Source: ZC4RG42 sp036676355 (lineage in GTDB: Bacteria > Pseudomonadota > Gammaproteobacteria > Burkholderiales > SG8-39). Taken from it: DNA of 54,249 bases. The notes beneath the pieces are model-generated. The model had not been told where the DNA came from. It saw only the letters and a program-made list of their open reading frames with translations, and made no database searches. The position numbers were made by a program, and so were the translations under genes. The stretch covers positions 1-54,249 of the forward strand of contig JAKFDA010000076.1 in assembly GCA_036676355.1 (NCBI GenBank), written 5' to 3'. Shown piece by piece: positions 15,816-23,607 of this stretch. Each line of letters starts with the position of its first letter. Positions within the stretch are counted from its first letter, which is position 1.

Positions 15816-16927
15816 TGAAAGCAAGACAGGCTCTGTTGATGGTTCTGGTACCCGCGCTGCTGAGCGGCTGCGGCGTGCTGGAGAGCAAGCGAATCGATTA
15901 CAAATCGGCGGGCAAGCTGCCGCCGCTGGAAGTGCCGCCGGACCTCACGCGGGTCGGGCGCGATGACCGGTATGCCGTTCCTGACATCAACCCGACCGGC
16001 ACCGCGACGTTCTCGGCCTATGACGCCGATCGGGCGAACCGGCCGCGCACCGGGGCCACCGAAGTGCTGCCCGATGTCGAGAAGGTACAGGTGAAGCGTG
16101 CCGGCGGCGAACGCTGGCTGGTTGTGGCCGAGCCGCCGGAAAAGGTTTGGCCGATGGTCAAACAGTTCTGGCAGGAGAACGGCTTTCTGCTGAAGGTGGA
16201 AATGCCGGAAGCCGGCATCATGGAAACCGATTGGGCGGAAAACCGCGCCAAGATTCCGCAGGACGTGATTCGCAACACCCTGGGCAAAGTGCTTGATCAA
16301 TTGTGGTCCACCGGCGAGCGCGACAAATTCCGTACACGTCTCGAGCGCACACCGGACGGCAACGGCACGGAAATTTATGTCAGCCATCGCGGCATGGTGG
16401 AAGAGTTCACTGCGGACGAAAAAACCACCATGTGGACGCCGCGCGCTCCCGACCCGGAACTGGAAGCCGAATTCCTCAATCGCCTCCTGGTCCGCATGGG
16501 CGTCGAAGATCAACGCGCGCAAAGCATGCTCGCCAGCACCGCGGCGGCGCCGCGCGCGGCAATGAGCAAGGGCGACGAAGGTAACGGTGTCCTGACGCTG
16601 GACGAACCTTTCGATCGTGCCTGGCGGCGTGTCGGACTCGCGCTCGATCGCGTCGGCTTCACCGTGGAAGACCGGGATCGCACGAAGGGCCTGTATTACG
16701 TGCGCTACGTCGATCCGAAGACCGACGAGAAGAAAAACGATGGCATCCTTTCCAAGCTAGCCTTTTGGCGTAGCGACGATGCGCCCAACAAGGCCGCGCA
16801 GTATCAGGTGCGCGTCAGCGAAGGCACCGATGCCAGTCGCGTACAAGTGTTGAACAAGGACGGCCAGATCGAATCTTCCGCCGTGTCGGTCAAGATCCTC
16901 GGCCTGCTGTACGACCAGCTTAAATAA
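15815..16927 (+). CDS. bamC: Outer membrane protein assembly factor BamC (lipoprotein)
   Basis: A 370-residue lipoprotein of the BAM complex, which inserts beta-barrel proteins into the outer membrane. The signal sequence ends in a lipobox (LLSGC, lipidated Cys19). An N-terminal unstructured segment (YKSAGKLPPLEVPPDLT, the part that contacts BamD in E. coli) is followed by two helix-grip domains, around 85-210 (ERWLVVAEPPEKVWPMVKQFW) and 255-370. It directly follows dapA with a one-base overlap, the same order as in E. coli and betaproteobacteria. Confidence 0.92.
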   Translation: MKARQALLMVLVPALLSGCGVLESKRIDYKSAGKLPPLEVPPDLTRVGRDDRYAVPDINPTGTATFSAYDADRANRPRTGATEVLPDVEKVQVKRAGGERWLVVAEPPEKVWPMVKQFWQENGFLLKVEMPEAGIMETDWAENRAKIPQDVIRNTLGKVLDQLWSTGERDKFRTRLERTPDGNGTEIYVSHRGMVEEFTADEKTTMWTPRAPDPELEAEFLNRLLVRMGVEDQRAQSMLASTAAAPRAAMSKGDEGNGVLTLDEPFDRAWRRVGLALDRVGFTVEDRDRTKGLYYVRYVDPKTDEKKNDGILSKLAFWRSDDAPNKAAQYQVRVSEGTDASRVQVLNKDGQIESSAVSVKILGLLYDQLK

Positions 16928-17008
16928 TCCTAATGCGGCGTCGCGCGTTTGCGGACGCCGCCATCGTGTGGCGAGTCTGTTGAATTCCTATTTCTTCAAC
17001 CCTGCCCG

Positions 17009-17779
17009 ATGATGCGTTTCGCATCGTTAGGCAGCGGCAGTCAGGGCAATGCGCTGGTCGTCGAAGCAGGCGCCACACGCCTGATGGTCGACAGCGGCAT
17101 GCCGATCCGCGAAACCGAGCGCCGTCTCGCGCGCCTCGGGCTCGGCCCGGCGGACCTGGTCGGCATTGTGGTGACGCATGAGCACAGTGATCACATCGAT
17201 GGTGTCTTTCCGTTCGCGCGACGCCACGGTCTCAAGGTGTGGCTGACCTACGGCACCTTGCGCGCCGCGGCGGGCGATGCGATGCCGGAGTGCGAAGTGG
17301 TCGTGATCGACAGCCGCAGTCCGTTTGCCGTCGGCGATCTCGAAGTACATCCGTTCACGGTGCCGCATGACGCGCGCGAGCCGGTGCAATACGCTTTCAG
17401 CGACGGCGCCAACAAGCTCGGCGTGTTGACCGACGTCGGCGCTTCCACACCGCATATCGAATCAATGCTGAGCGATTGCGACGGTCTGGTGCTCGAATGC
17501 AATCATGACCCGGATATGCTCGCGCACAGCAAGTATCCGCCCTGGTTGCGAGCACGCATCGGCGGCCCGTTCGGTCATCTTGCGAATCAGGTCGCGGCGG
17601 ACATCCTGGCGCGGCTTGATTTCGGTCGCCTGCGGCATATCGTCGCTGCCCATATTTCGGAGCAGAACAATACGCCGGCGTTGGCGCAAGCGGCGCTGGC
17701 GCAGGTGCTGGGATGTGCGCCGGACTGGGTCGTCGCGGCCAATCAGCAAGATGGTTTCGACTGGCGCGATTTGCGTTAG
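17009..17779 (+). CDS. MBL-fold metallo-hydrolase (YycJ/VicX-like)
   Basis: A 256-residue metallo-beta-lactamase-fold protein with the metal motif THEHSDH (His57, His59, Asp61, His62), SLGSGSQGNALVVEAGATRLMVDSG at the N-terminus and the later metal ligands in ECNHD and AAHISEQNN. These resemble the YycJ/VicX group of DNA-processing exonucleases, but the substrate here is not established. The ATG at 17009 is chosen because the family begins with this short strand; ATG 17012 is equivalent. It follows bamC, as in many betaproteobacteria. An AT-richer inserted patch begins 33 bp after its stop. Confidence 0.9.
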   Translation: MMRFASLGSGSQGNALVVEAGATRLMVDSGMPIRETERRLARLGLGPADLVGIVVTHEHSDHIDGVFPFARRHGLKVWLTYGTLRAAAGDAMPECEVVVIDSRSPFAVGDLEVHPFTVPHDAREPVQYAFSDGANKLGVLTDVGASTPHIESMLSDCDGLVLECNHDPDMLAHSKYPPWLRARIGGPFGHLANQVAADILARLDFGRLRHIVAAHISEQNNTPALAQAALAQVLGCAPDWVVAANQQDGFDWRDLR

Positions 17780-17812
17780 ATGGAGCGGAGCGTCGAGAAC
17801 AAGAGGAAGGGC

Positions 17813-17842
17813 TTATAAAGGGTGTTACTACGCATATGACCA
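17813..17842 (+). repeat. Left 30-bp boundary repeat of the TrkH patch
   Basis: It starts TTATAAAGGG, continues TGTTACTACG and ends CATATGACCA. It matches the inverted copy at 20299-20328 at all but positions 7 and 23. Past this core the two copies diverge, whereas similarity to the copy at 1557-1587 continues inward through TAAAAGTCTG (17851-17860). Read in one frame it gives GCYYAYD, and the other copies give GCYYAND and GGYYAGD, so a degenerate coding origin is also possible. Confidence 0.75.
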
Positions 17843-17890
17843 CTCTTTTGTAAAAGTCTGAATCGCGTGAAAAATCTGCCAAATCAATAG

Positions 17891-18159
17891 CTGCGCACCG
17901 CTGCAATCTACGTGGAACGGGACGGCTCGGTCACCGTTAGGGCTCCATTGTCGGCAGACGACGCGAAGCTCACTAAGCTCGTAGAAAAGAAGCTGCCGTG
18001 GATTTATCGCAATGTCGCCCTGTGCATGAACTGAACCGAGAGTCGCCCCAACGCGAATTCGTCTCCGGAGAAACGTTCTATATCTTTGGGCAGCCCTGCC
18101 TACTCAACGTTAGAGAAGGTGCTTCTGAACCGCTCGCACTAGGCGACCGGCTTGTGTAG
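17891..18159 (+). pseudogene. Remnant of a YgjP-like (DUF45/M48-type) metal-dependent hydrolase
   Basis: Two adjacent frames together read like one YgjP-family protein. Frame one (17891-18034) gives IYVERDGSVTVRAPLSADD and then KLPWIYRNVA before a TGA. Frame two (from about 18022 to the TAG at 18159) gives VHELNRESPQREFVSGETFY and IFGQPCLLNV. In intact family members these segments are continuous (strand pair, WI..KL, then REFVSGE..YLG). A frameshift near 18020 separates them. Both the start and the C-terminal half with the HExxH site are missing, so it cannot encode an active enzyme. The next 200 bases up to trkH show no recognisable continuation. The assignment is from memory of the family. 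Confidence 0.7.
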
Positions 18160-18359
18160 TCGTGTACCGACTGCGTTCCGGAAAATCGCTTGCATACTCG
18201 CGCAAGACACACGAACCCCACGAAAAGCTGCAACACAGAACGCCGAAAAAAATCTACTCTTAAGCGATTGAAAGGGAATAGAAAAGCCATGCCGTTCTTT
18301 CGGTTGCTGGCGTAGTGCGCTGGGGATATAGTCGCGACCTTGCTTAGGTCGCCCCGCCG

Positions 18360-19829
18360 ATGAAGTCCTTATTGCCCGTCCTGCCAATCCTCGGGACGGT
18401 GATTATGATTTTCTCCGGCACCATGCTGTTGCCGCTGTCGGTCGCGTGGTTCTTTGCCGATGGCGCGGTCACTGCTTATGCACCCGCTATGGTGGTCACC
18501 TTTCTGTGCGGTGCACTGCTATGGTTCGCCGGCCTTCGCGCAAAACGCGAACTGGACCGACGTGACGGCATGCTGCTTGTGTCGCTCGTTTGGACGCTTA
18601 TTCCAGTATTCGCGTGTCTGCCATTACTGGCTTACTTTCACCAGGCAGGCGCGCCGATTTCCTTTACCGATGCGTATTTCGAGGCGGTCTCTGGGCTCAC
18701 TACCACAGGGGCAAGCGTGCTGGTGGGCCTCGACAAGCTGCCGTCGTCCATCAATCTATGGCGCTGCTTTATGCAATGGCTTGGCGGCATGGGAATACTT
18801 GTGCTGATGGTTGCCGTGCTCCCACTGATTGGCGTGGGCGGCAGTCAGGTCTTCAATGCAGAAAGTGCTGGGCCGCTGAAGGAAAGCAAGCTTACGCCAC
18901 GCATGGCGCAGACGGCGAAGGGGCTGTGGACGGTGTATTGCCTTATTTCGCTCGTGTGCGTCGTGGCGTTCCGGCTTGGCGGTATGACGTGGATGGACGC
19001 CTGGATGCACATGTTTACCACCATGAGTTTGGGTGGTCTGTCCTCTCACGACGCGAGTTTCGGCTTCTTTCAGTCGCCGGTGCTCGAATGGACTTGCGTG
19101 GTCTTCATGGCCATCGCGAGCTGCAATTTCGCTGTCTATTTCGTGGCCGTTCGCAAACGAAACTTCCGCCGTATCCTGAACGACGGTGAATTGCGGGCCA
19201 CGGTGGCTGTACTTATCGGCAGTAGTTTGCTCGTAACGGTCTTCCTGCTGGCTACAGACACTTATCAAAGCGTGGAAGAAGCGACGCGCATGGCGTTCTT
19301 CAACGTGATTTCGATTGCCTCAACAACGGGCTATGCCACAACCGACTACACCCTCTGGCCCGTGTTCGCGCCTTTGTTCATGCTTGTGCTGTCCGGGGTG
19401 GCAACCAGTGCGGGGTCAACCGGAGCGGGGATAAAAATGGTGCGCGTCATTATTTTGCTTAGGCAGACGAAGCGGGAATTGCTTCGCATTCTGCACCCAC
19501 GCTTGGTTGCTCCAATCCGAGTTAATGACACCGAGGTGCCGCAGCCTACCGTATTCGCGGTGCTATCGTTCGCGATGCTCTACGGTACGGCGACCATCGC
19601 CATAACGATGGCGCTCACTGCTTCAGGGCTAGACTTTGAAACATCGTTTAGTGCAGTAGTAGCCAGCATCAACAACACTGGACCAGGGCTGCACAGAGTG
19701 GGGCCAGCCGGGAACTATCAAGGCCTGACGGATTTCCAGACTTGGCTCTGCAGTATCGCTATGCTGCTCGGGCGGCTCGAAGTGCTGTCGCTCGTCGTCA
19801 TATTCACTCCCACGTTCTGGCGGCGATAG
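18360..19829 (+). CDS. trkH: TrkH-type potassium uptake protein
   Basis: The 489-residue membrane subunit of a Trk potassium importer. Four pore-loop repeats are visible, with the selectivity-filter segments TTTGAS, TMSLGG, STTGY and NNTGPG, and GSTGAGIK in the third repeat intramembrane region. About ten membrane helices are predicted by eye, and the length is typical. No trkA, the cytoplasmic NAD-binding regulator, is in the window, so it must use one encoded elsewhere or act alone. The ATG has no good ribosome site; a 6-bp hairpin (GCGACC/GGTCGC, 18334-18352) sits eight bases ahead of it and may lower translation. It is cargo of the inverted-repeat-bounded patch, with composition unlike the neighbours. 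Confidence 0.93.
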   Translation: MKSLLPVLPILGTVIMIFSGTMLLPLSVAWFFADGAVTAYAPAMVVTFLCGALLWFAGLRAKRELDRRDGMLLVSLVWTLIPVFACLPLLAYFHQAGAPISFTDAYFEAVSGLTTTGASVLVGLDKLPSSINLWRCFMQWLGGMGILVLMVAVLPLIGVGGSQVFNAESAGPLKESKLTPRMAQTAKGLWTVYCLISLVCVVAFRLGGMTWMDAWMHMFTTMSLGGLSSHDASFGFFQSPVLEWTCVVFMAIASCNFAVYFVAVRKRNFRRILNDGELRATVAVLIGSSLLVTVFLLATDTYQSVEEATRMAFFNVISIASTTGYATTDYTLWPVFAPLFMLVLSGVATSAGSTGAGIKMVRVIILLRQTKRELLRILHPRLVAPIRVNDTEVPQPTVFAVLSFAMLYGTATIAITMALTASGLDFETSFSAVVASINNTGPGLHRVGPAGNYQGLTDFQTWLCSIAMLLGRLEVLSLVVIFTPTFWRR

Positions 19830-19957
19830 CAGTAAAGATGGATTGCACCGAGTTATTCGAGCACTCCACGCGTGGGCTGGTCGACCCGCTGCTGAGCGAA
19901 CGGCTGTCCTTAGTCGAAAATTCAGGGCCGCTTTAGTCGCCTTCAGCTGTCAAATGA

Positions 19958-20140
19958 CTAATCTGTTTTTCTTGGTACAAGCGAGGTGGGCCGTATAGGG
20001 TCAATCAGCAGCTGCTCGCCGCTTTCGTTGAAGCCTACGCACAGAAGAATCCGCGAGCGTGCGAGGCAGCGAAGGAGCTGGCACGCCTTGGCGGTTCAGA
20101 ACCGGGTTTGCAGCCGATTTCGCGGCGGCGGAGCCCGTAG
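19958..20140 (+). pseudogene. Unidentified coding remnant downstream of trkH
   Basis: This is an open stretch between in-frame TGA (19955) and TAG (20138) with protein-like composition (WYKRGGPYRVNQQLLAAFVE, then AYAQKNPRACEAAKELARLG) but no ATG or GTG start. It looks like the C-terminal end of a lost gene; I do not recognise the family. Together with trkH's end at 19829 and the repeat at 20299 it accounts for part of a 580-bp gap. The rest (20141-20298) shows only short inverted repeats, such as TGACCA/TGGTCA at 20283-20304. Confidence 0.25.
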
Positions 20141-20298
20141 TTGTCTTTGCCCGTAGCGCAGCGGCGAGGTTTTTTAGCTGCTCGTTGACTAACTTGTGCG
20201 GCAGCTCAGCGGCTTTTTATGGTACGACCTAGTATGGGATTTACCATATCGGGATAGTCACGACTTTCTAGGCGTAACACATTGACCAGAAAATGAAT

Positions 20299-20328
20299 TG
20301 GTCATTTGCGTAGTAACACCCCTTATAA
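20299..20328 (-). repeat. Right 30-bp boundary repeat of the TrkH patch
   Basis: On the minus strand it reads TTATAAGGGG, TGTTACTACG, CAAATGACCA: the same 30 bases as 17813-17842 except two positions, in inverted orientation. The rightmost bases abut the terminator of the lipoprotein gene. Confidence 0.75.
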
Positions 20329-20331
20329 ACA

Positions 20332-20360
20332 AAAAAGCCGGCTGTTGAGGCCGGCTTTTT
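20332..20360 (-). terminator. Rho-independent terminator of the lipoprotein gene (bidirectional)
   Basis: A GCCGGC/GCCGGC stem (20337-20342 and 20350-20355), extended by A/T pairs, with a seven-base loop. On the minus strand it is followed by a run of six T, 50 bp past the lipoprotein stop. The plus strand also shows five T after the stem, so it may stop transcription coming out of the TrkH patch as well. Confidence 0.85.
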
Positions 20361-20410
20361 GTTGCGCGCCGAAAAGGTCGCAGAAGTTCGGTCGAGGCTT
20401 TGGCTCGAGC

Positions 20411-20674
20411 TTACTTCTTCTCTTCTTCGGCGGGTGTTACGGGTGCGGCGTCGGTCGCGGGAGCAGCCGGTGCGGCTTCGGTCGCCGGAGCGGCCGCGGT
20501 AGCATCGGTTGCGGGTGCAGCGTCGGTAGCAGGCTCCGCCGGAGTCGCAGGCGCCGCAGGTTCGGCCGGTGCAGCAACTTCAGCAGCCGGTGTTGCGGGC
20601 GCCGCGGGCTCTTCTTGACCGCAGCCGACGAGTGCGAGCGCTGCAAGTAGAGCGGCGAAGGTGGAGCGATTCAT
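20411..20674 (-). CDS. Small Ala/Pro/Thr-rich lipoprotein
   Basis: An 87-residue predicted lipoprotein. The signal peptide MNRSTFAALLAALALVGCGQ contains a lipobox with the lipidated Cys18. The mature part consists almost entirely of Ala, Pro and Thr with scattered Glu/Asp (PAEPAAPATPAEPATDAAPA), ending EEEKK, so it should be extended and unfolded, like a tether or spacer. No enzyme domain is present. The ribosome site GGGGA lies within a small inverted repeat TTAGG-N4-CCTAA (20677-20690) that could affect initiation. A terminator follows. Function unknown. Confidence 0.82.
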   Translation of the reverse strand: MNRSTFAALLAALALVGCGQEEPAAPATPAAEVAAPAEPAAPATPAEPATDAAPATDATAAAPATEAAPAAPATDAAPVTPAEEEKK

Positions 20675-20773
20675 TTTTAGGATCCCCTAATAAGCGTTAT
20701 GGATAAGTGTGATGCGACCGGACGGCCTCATCGACTACGCTTACGGGACAAGGACCGCCTGGCAGCGCGCAAA

Positions 20774-20779
20774 AGTATA
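20774..20779 (-). promoter_or_regulatory. Possible -10 box of the lipoprotein gene
   Basis: TATACT on the minus strand, preceded directly by TG, with a poor -35 (TTAAGC) 16 bases upstream, about 100 bases before the start codon. Suggested only because it is the best match in the 164-bp gap. Confidence 0.25.
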
Positions 20780-20838
20780 CAGCTACGGCACCGCGGCTTA
20801 AGTCTTTTTCTTTGGTTCAGCAAACGCTCGGAGCGTCC

Positions 20839-21336
20839 TCAAAGTCCCAGGGTCGTGGCGGCGATTGCCGGCTCCGAATACGCCAGGATTTCCTCGAAGC
20901 GATTCGCCAGTTGGCCGCCTTCGAGCGGTTCGTGCAACGCATAAACGCCGCGCGCCTGTTGCGCCACAGAACGTCGAACGAAGTGCTGCGCGTCGATGAG
21001 AACGAAGCAATCCTGCGCACGTCGCGCCTCACCTTCCGTACGGTAAATCGCGATGGCGGTCGGAAAATCCTGCAGCAATTTGATGAGCCGCGCAGCATTG
21101 CGCGCAACGTGCATCGGGTCGTGCAAGGCGATGTGCAGGGTGTTGTTGCGGTCGGCGCGCAGGAAAGCGCGCAGGTGCTCAATGCGCGCGACGCTGTTGA
21201 AATCGGGCAGGACGAGATCCGGATCGAAGACACGGATTGCATTGCGCGCGAGCGGCAACAGCGCATCGAGCGCGGCAAGATATTCGGTGCGCGTGGTGAT
21301 GAGTTGTCGTATGGCTTGCGATGTTTCCGGCGGCAT
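20839..21336 (-). CDS. DUF7931-type conserved hypothetical protein
   Basis: A 165-residue soluble protein containing DALLPLARNAIRVFDPDLVL, LRAFLRADRNNTLHIALHD and FVLIDAQHFVRRSVAQQARG. I recognise it as the beta-/gammaproteobacterial family recently labelled DUF7931, sometimes found fused to or beside acetyltransferases. The fold resembles phospholipase-D-like proteins in its strand/helix pattern, but no HKD motif is visible, so no activity is claimed. It is upstream of the lipoprotein gene on the same strand, 164 bp apart. Confidence 0.65.
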   Translation of the reverse strand: MPPETSQAIRQLITTRTEYLAALDALLPLARNAIRVFDPDLVLPDFNSVARIEHLRAFLRADRNNTLHIALHDPMHVARNAARLIKLLQDFPTAIAIYRTEGEARRAQDCFVLIDAQHFVRRSVAQQARGVYALHEPLEGGQLANRFEEILAYSEPAIAATTLGL

Positions 21337-21434
21337 TGGTATTTGAACTCAGGCGATGCGTTGCCAAGTGTCGTCGCGTAAAACGAAGTGATGATACCGC
21401 GTCGCCAGGATATGCCCTGCGACTAGCTCAGGAG

Positions 21435-22274
21435 CTAATCAAAGCGGAAGCCCGAAATGGTGGTTTCCATGACGCGATCCGAAAAAATGCGTTCGCCGCG
21501 TCCCTCGCTTGCGGCACCGGCGGCGACCAGCAGAGGGATGAGGTGTTCCTCCTTGCCCGGTGGATGGCAAAGACGCGCATCGGGCGCATCGCTCCATGAG
21601 CGTAGCGCCTCTGCTCGCTGTTCCGGTGGTGCCTGGACTGCGTCCGTCAACCACTCGTCAAAGCGCTCCGATATCGGACCGAAGCGAGGATCGCCGTAGC
21701 CGCGCATATTGTGAAAGCTCATGCCGCTTCCGATGATGAGCACACCTTCATCACGCAGCGGCGTCAGGGCCTTGCCCACATCGAGATGTGCCTGTGGATC
21801 CATATCTGTACGCAATGAAAGCTGCACCACCGGGATTGTTGCTTCGGGAAAGGCGACCTTCAGCGGGATGAAAACACCGTGATCGAAACCGCGCTCCCGG
21901 TTTTCGTCATTGGCGATGCCCGCTTCCCCGAGCAACACCCGTACCCGTGCGGCCAGTTCGGGACTGCCCGGCGCCTCATAACGCAGTTGATAGGTGTGTT
22001 CCGGAAAGCCGTGGTAGTCGTAGATCAACGGTGGACGAGGGGCGCTGCCAACCGTCACAACCGGTTCCATCCAATGACCTGACACCACCAATATTGCCTG
22101 CGGTGCAACGGCCAGTTGATGGGCCAGGCTTTGCAGGAACCGGCTCATGTGCGTCCAGGTATCAGGCGGGTTCCAATCCATGAAAAAACATGGCCCGGCC
22201 CCGTGCGGAACGAAAAACGTGGGCAGCTGCGTTAGCGCAGCCGGCGACGATGTGCGGATGGACGAAGCGGACAT
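21435..22274 (-). CDS. DODA-type extradiol ring-opening dioxygenase (YgiD/LigB family)
   Basis: A 279-residue metal-dependent dioxygenase of the LigB/DODA family, which cleaves catechol-type rings such as DOPA. Candidate metal ligands are His24 in FFVPHGAGPC and further His in SGHW, FDHGVFIPL and SFHNMRG; VVQLSLRTDMDPQAHLDVGKAL and HPPGKEEHLIPLLVAAGA are also typical. The substrate is unknown. The ATG at 22274 follows GAGGAG at good distance, so the 24-base longer frame is rejected. It shares the strand with roxA, which starts further upstream, but there is a 102-bp gap. Confidence 0.93.
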   Translation of the reverse strand: MSASSIRTSSPAALTQLPTFFVPHGAGPCFFMDWNPPDTWTHMSRFLQSLAHQLAVAPQAILVVSGHWMEPVVTVGSAPRPPLIYDYHGFPEHTYQLRYEAPGSPELAARVRVLLGEAGIANDENRERGFDHGVFIPLKVAFPEATIPVVQLSLRTDMDPQAHLDVGKALTPLRDEGVLIIGSGMSFHNMRGYGDPRFGPISERFDEWLTDAVQAPPEQRAEALRSWSDAPDARLCHPPGKEEHLIPLLVAAGAASEGRGERIFSDRVMETTISGFRFD

Positions 22275-22376
22275 GGCAAGTCTCCTCTGCGGACGCAATA
22301 CCGGCCGATCTGCAGCGCACCTCGCGCCATGGTGAGTGCGAGCGTCGTTATTTCACGAGTGCTGCGACAAGTCTGT

Positions 22377-23498
22377 TCAGGAGCCTGCAAGCAGGTAGCC
22401 TGCGGCGTACCACTCGTGCAACAAGTTCAGCAGTTCATCGTCCACTGCCGTGCCGGGCGGCAGTATTCGGTGGTCGGCTAGCGCGCGCAGCGTCGCTCGC
22501 CAGGACGGCGCCGCGACAATCGCTTCGCCGTTGAGATACCAGCGTCCGCCGCGATAAAGCATCGCGCTGGTCAACGCAAGACGCGCACCACGACGCGCCA
22601 GCGTGCGAGCAAAGGTGTCGCGCGGCATGAGGCGACGCGGGCGCTCGAATTGCACATGCGCCTTCGGTTCCGAAAGATAGTGGCCGAGGAAATCTTCGAT
22701 GTCGCGGCGCGACCAGCGGATGCGCGCAAGCATCGCTTCGGTCTGGCGCACGAAATCGTCGCCGATTTGCGCCGGACTGCGCTGTGCCTGTAGATCGGGA
22801 TCGCGATACATGCCGGGCAGATCGAGACGTTCCTGCATGAAGCCGAGGAATTGCGTCGCCAGTTCCTGCGCCGAAGGCGCGCGAAAACCGATGGAGTAGG
22901 TCATGCACGGATCGAGCGCGACGCCTTCGTGCGGCACGCCGGGCGGCAGGTAGAGCATGTCGCCGGGCTCCAGCACCCATTCCTGTTCGGCGCGAAAATT
23001 TTTCATGACCCGGATCGGTGCCTTCGCATCGAGTTCGATATCGCACTGGCTGCTGATGCGCCAGCGTCGCCGCCCTTCGCCCTGCAGCAGAAACACATCG
23101 TAGGAATCGATGTGCGGACCGACGCCGCCGCCCTTGACGGCATAGCTCACCATCACGTCGTCGAGACGCGTGTAGGGAATGAAGGCAAAGCGACGCATCA
23201 GCGCGTCCGCCGCCGGCAGAAAATGATTGAGCCCCTGCACCAGCAGGGTCCAGCGCGCGGCAGGCAGCTTGCCGTAGACATCTGGTTCGAAGGGACCATG
23301 CTCCATTTCCCAGGTACGCCCTTCGCGCCCGATGAGGCGCGCTTCGCAGTCGTCGCGCGCGGCGAGGCAGTACAGTTCTTCGATGCTGAGCAGATTGCGG
23401 AAGCCGGGAATCGCGCCTCGAATGAGCAGCGGGCGCTTTTGCCAATGACGTGTCAGGAACGTGCGCGGAACCAGTCCGCCAAGCAGATTATTTTTCAT
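22377..23498 (-). CDS. Ribosomal oxygenase, JmjC/cupin type (RoxA/YcfD-like uL16 arginine hydroxylase)
   Basis: A 373-residue 2-oxoglutarate/Fe(II) oxygenase. Iron ligands are His129 and Asp131 (GPHIDSYD) and His190 (GVPHEG). The N-terminal motif LTRHWQKRPLLIRGAIPGF and the C-terminal winged-helix dimer region (after about 290) match E. coli YcfD/RoxA, which hydroxylates an arginine of ribosomal protein L16. Substrate identity is inferred from the family. The start at 23498 (MKNNLLGGL) is chosen over a 75-base longer frame for agreement with homologues. It diverges from the bcp gene, 109 bp apart. Confidence 0.9.
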   Translation of the reverse strand: MKNNLLGGLVPRTFLTRHWQKRPLLIRGAIPGFRNLLSIEELYCLAARDDCEARLIGREGRTWEMEHGPFEPDVYGKLPAARWTLLVQGLNHFLPAADALMRRFAFIPYTRLDDVMVSYAVKGGGVGPHIDSYDVFLLQGEGRRRWRISSQCDIELDAKAPIRVMKNFRAEQEWVLEPGDMLYLPPGVPHEGVALDPCMTYSIGFRAPSAQELATQFLGFMQERLDLPGMYRDPDLQAQRSPAQIGDDFVRQTEAMLARIRWSRRDIEDFLGHYLSEPKAHVQFERPRRLMPRDTFARTLARRGARLALTSAMLYRGGRWYLNGEAIVAAPSWRATLRALADHRILPPGTAVDDELLNLLHEWYAAGYLLAGS

Positions 23499-23563
23499 AC
23501 GGGCGATTGTAACGTCGGCATGGGCGGACGCCCGGTTGCGCCAATCGGACGACGCGGTTAGTT

Positions 23564-23569
23564 TAGAAT
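23564..23569 (+). promoter_or_regulatory. Possible -10 box (TAGAAT) of bcp-slyD
   Basis: TAGAAT followed by C, 39 bases before the bcp start in the divergent gap with roxA. A TTGCGC lies 22 bases upstream, too far for a normal -35. Weak evidence. Confidence 0.35.
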
Positions 23570-23607
23570 CCAATCATCTATCAACACGATCCGACGGTGG
23601 CCGTTCC

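Larger units (their letters stand above)
17813..20328. mobile_element. Candidate 2.5-kb inserted cassette enclosed by 30-bp inverted repeats (TrkH cargo)
   Basis: Both ends carry the same 30-bp sequence in opposite orientation (17813-17842 and 20299-20328), 28 of 30 bases identical. Inside are a broken YgjP-like gene, an intact trkH and a short coding remnant; base composition is visibly more AT-rich than the flanks. There is no transposase or recombinase. The left end starts 33 bp after the MBL gene stop. The right end stops next to the terminator of the lipoprotein gene, so neither core gene is interrupted. No direct target duplication is evident. A non-autonomous element, or a cassette exchanged between recombination sites, would explain this; the mobility claim is inference. 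Confidence 0.5.

Noticed and set aside
17813..20328. Integron gene-cassette array
   Set aside because: Boundary copies are inverted rather than in the same orientation, lack recognisable attC core sites (GTTRRRY), and no integrase gene is present.
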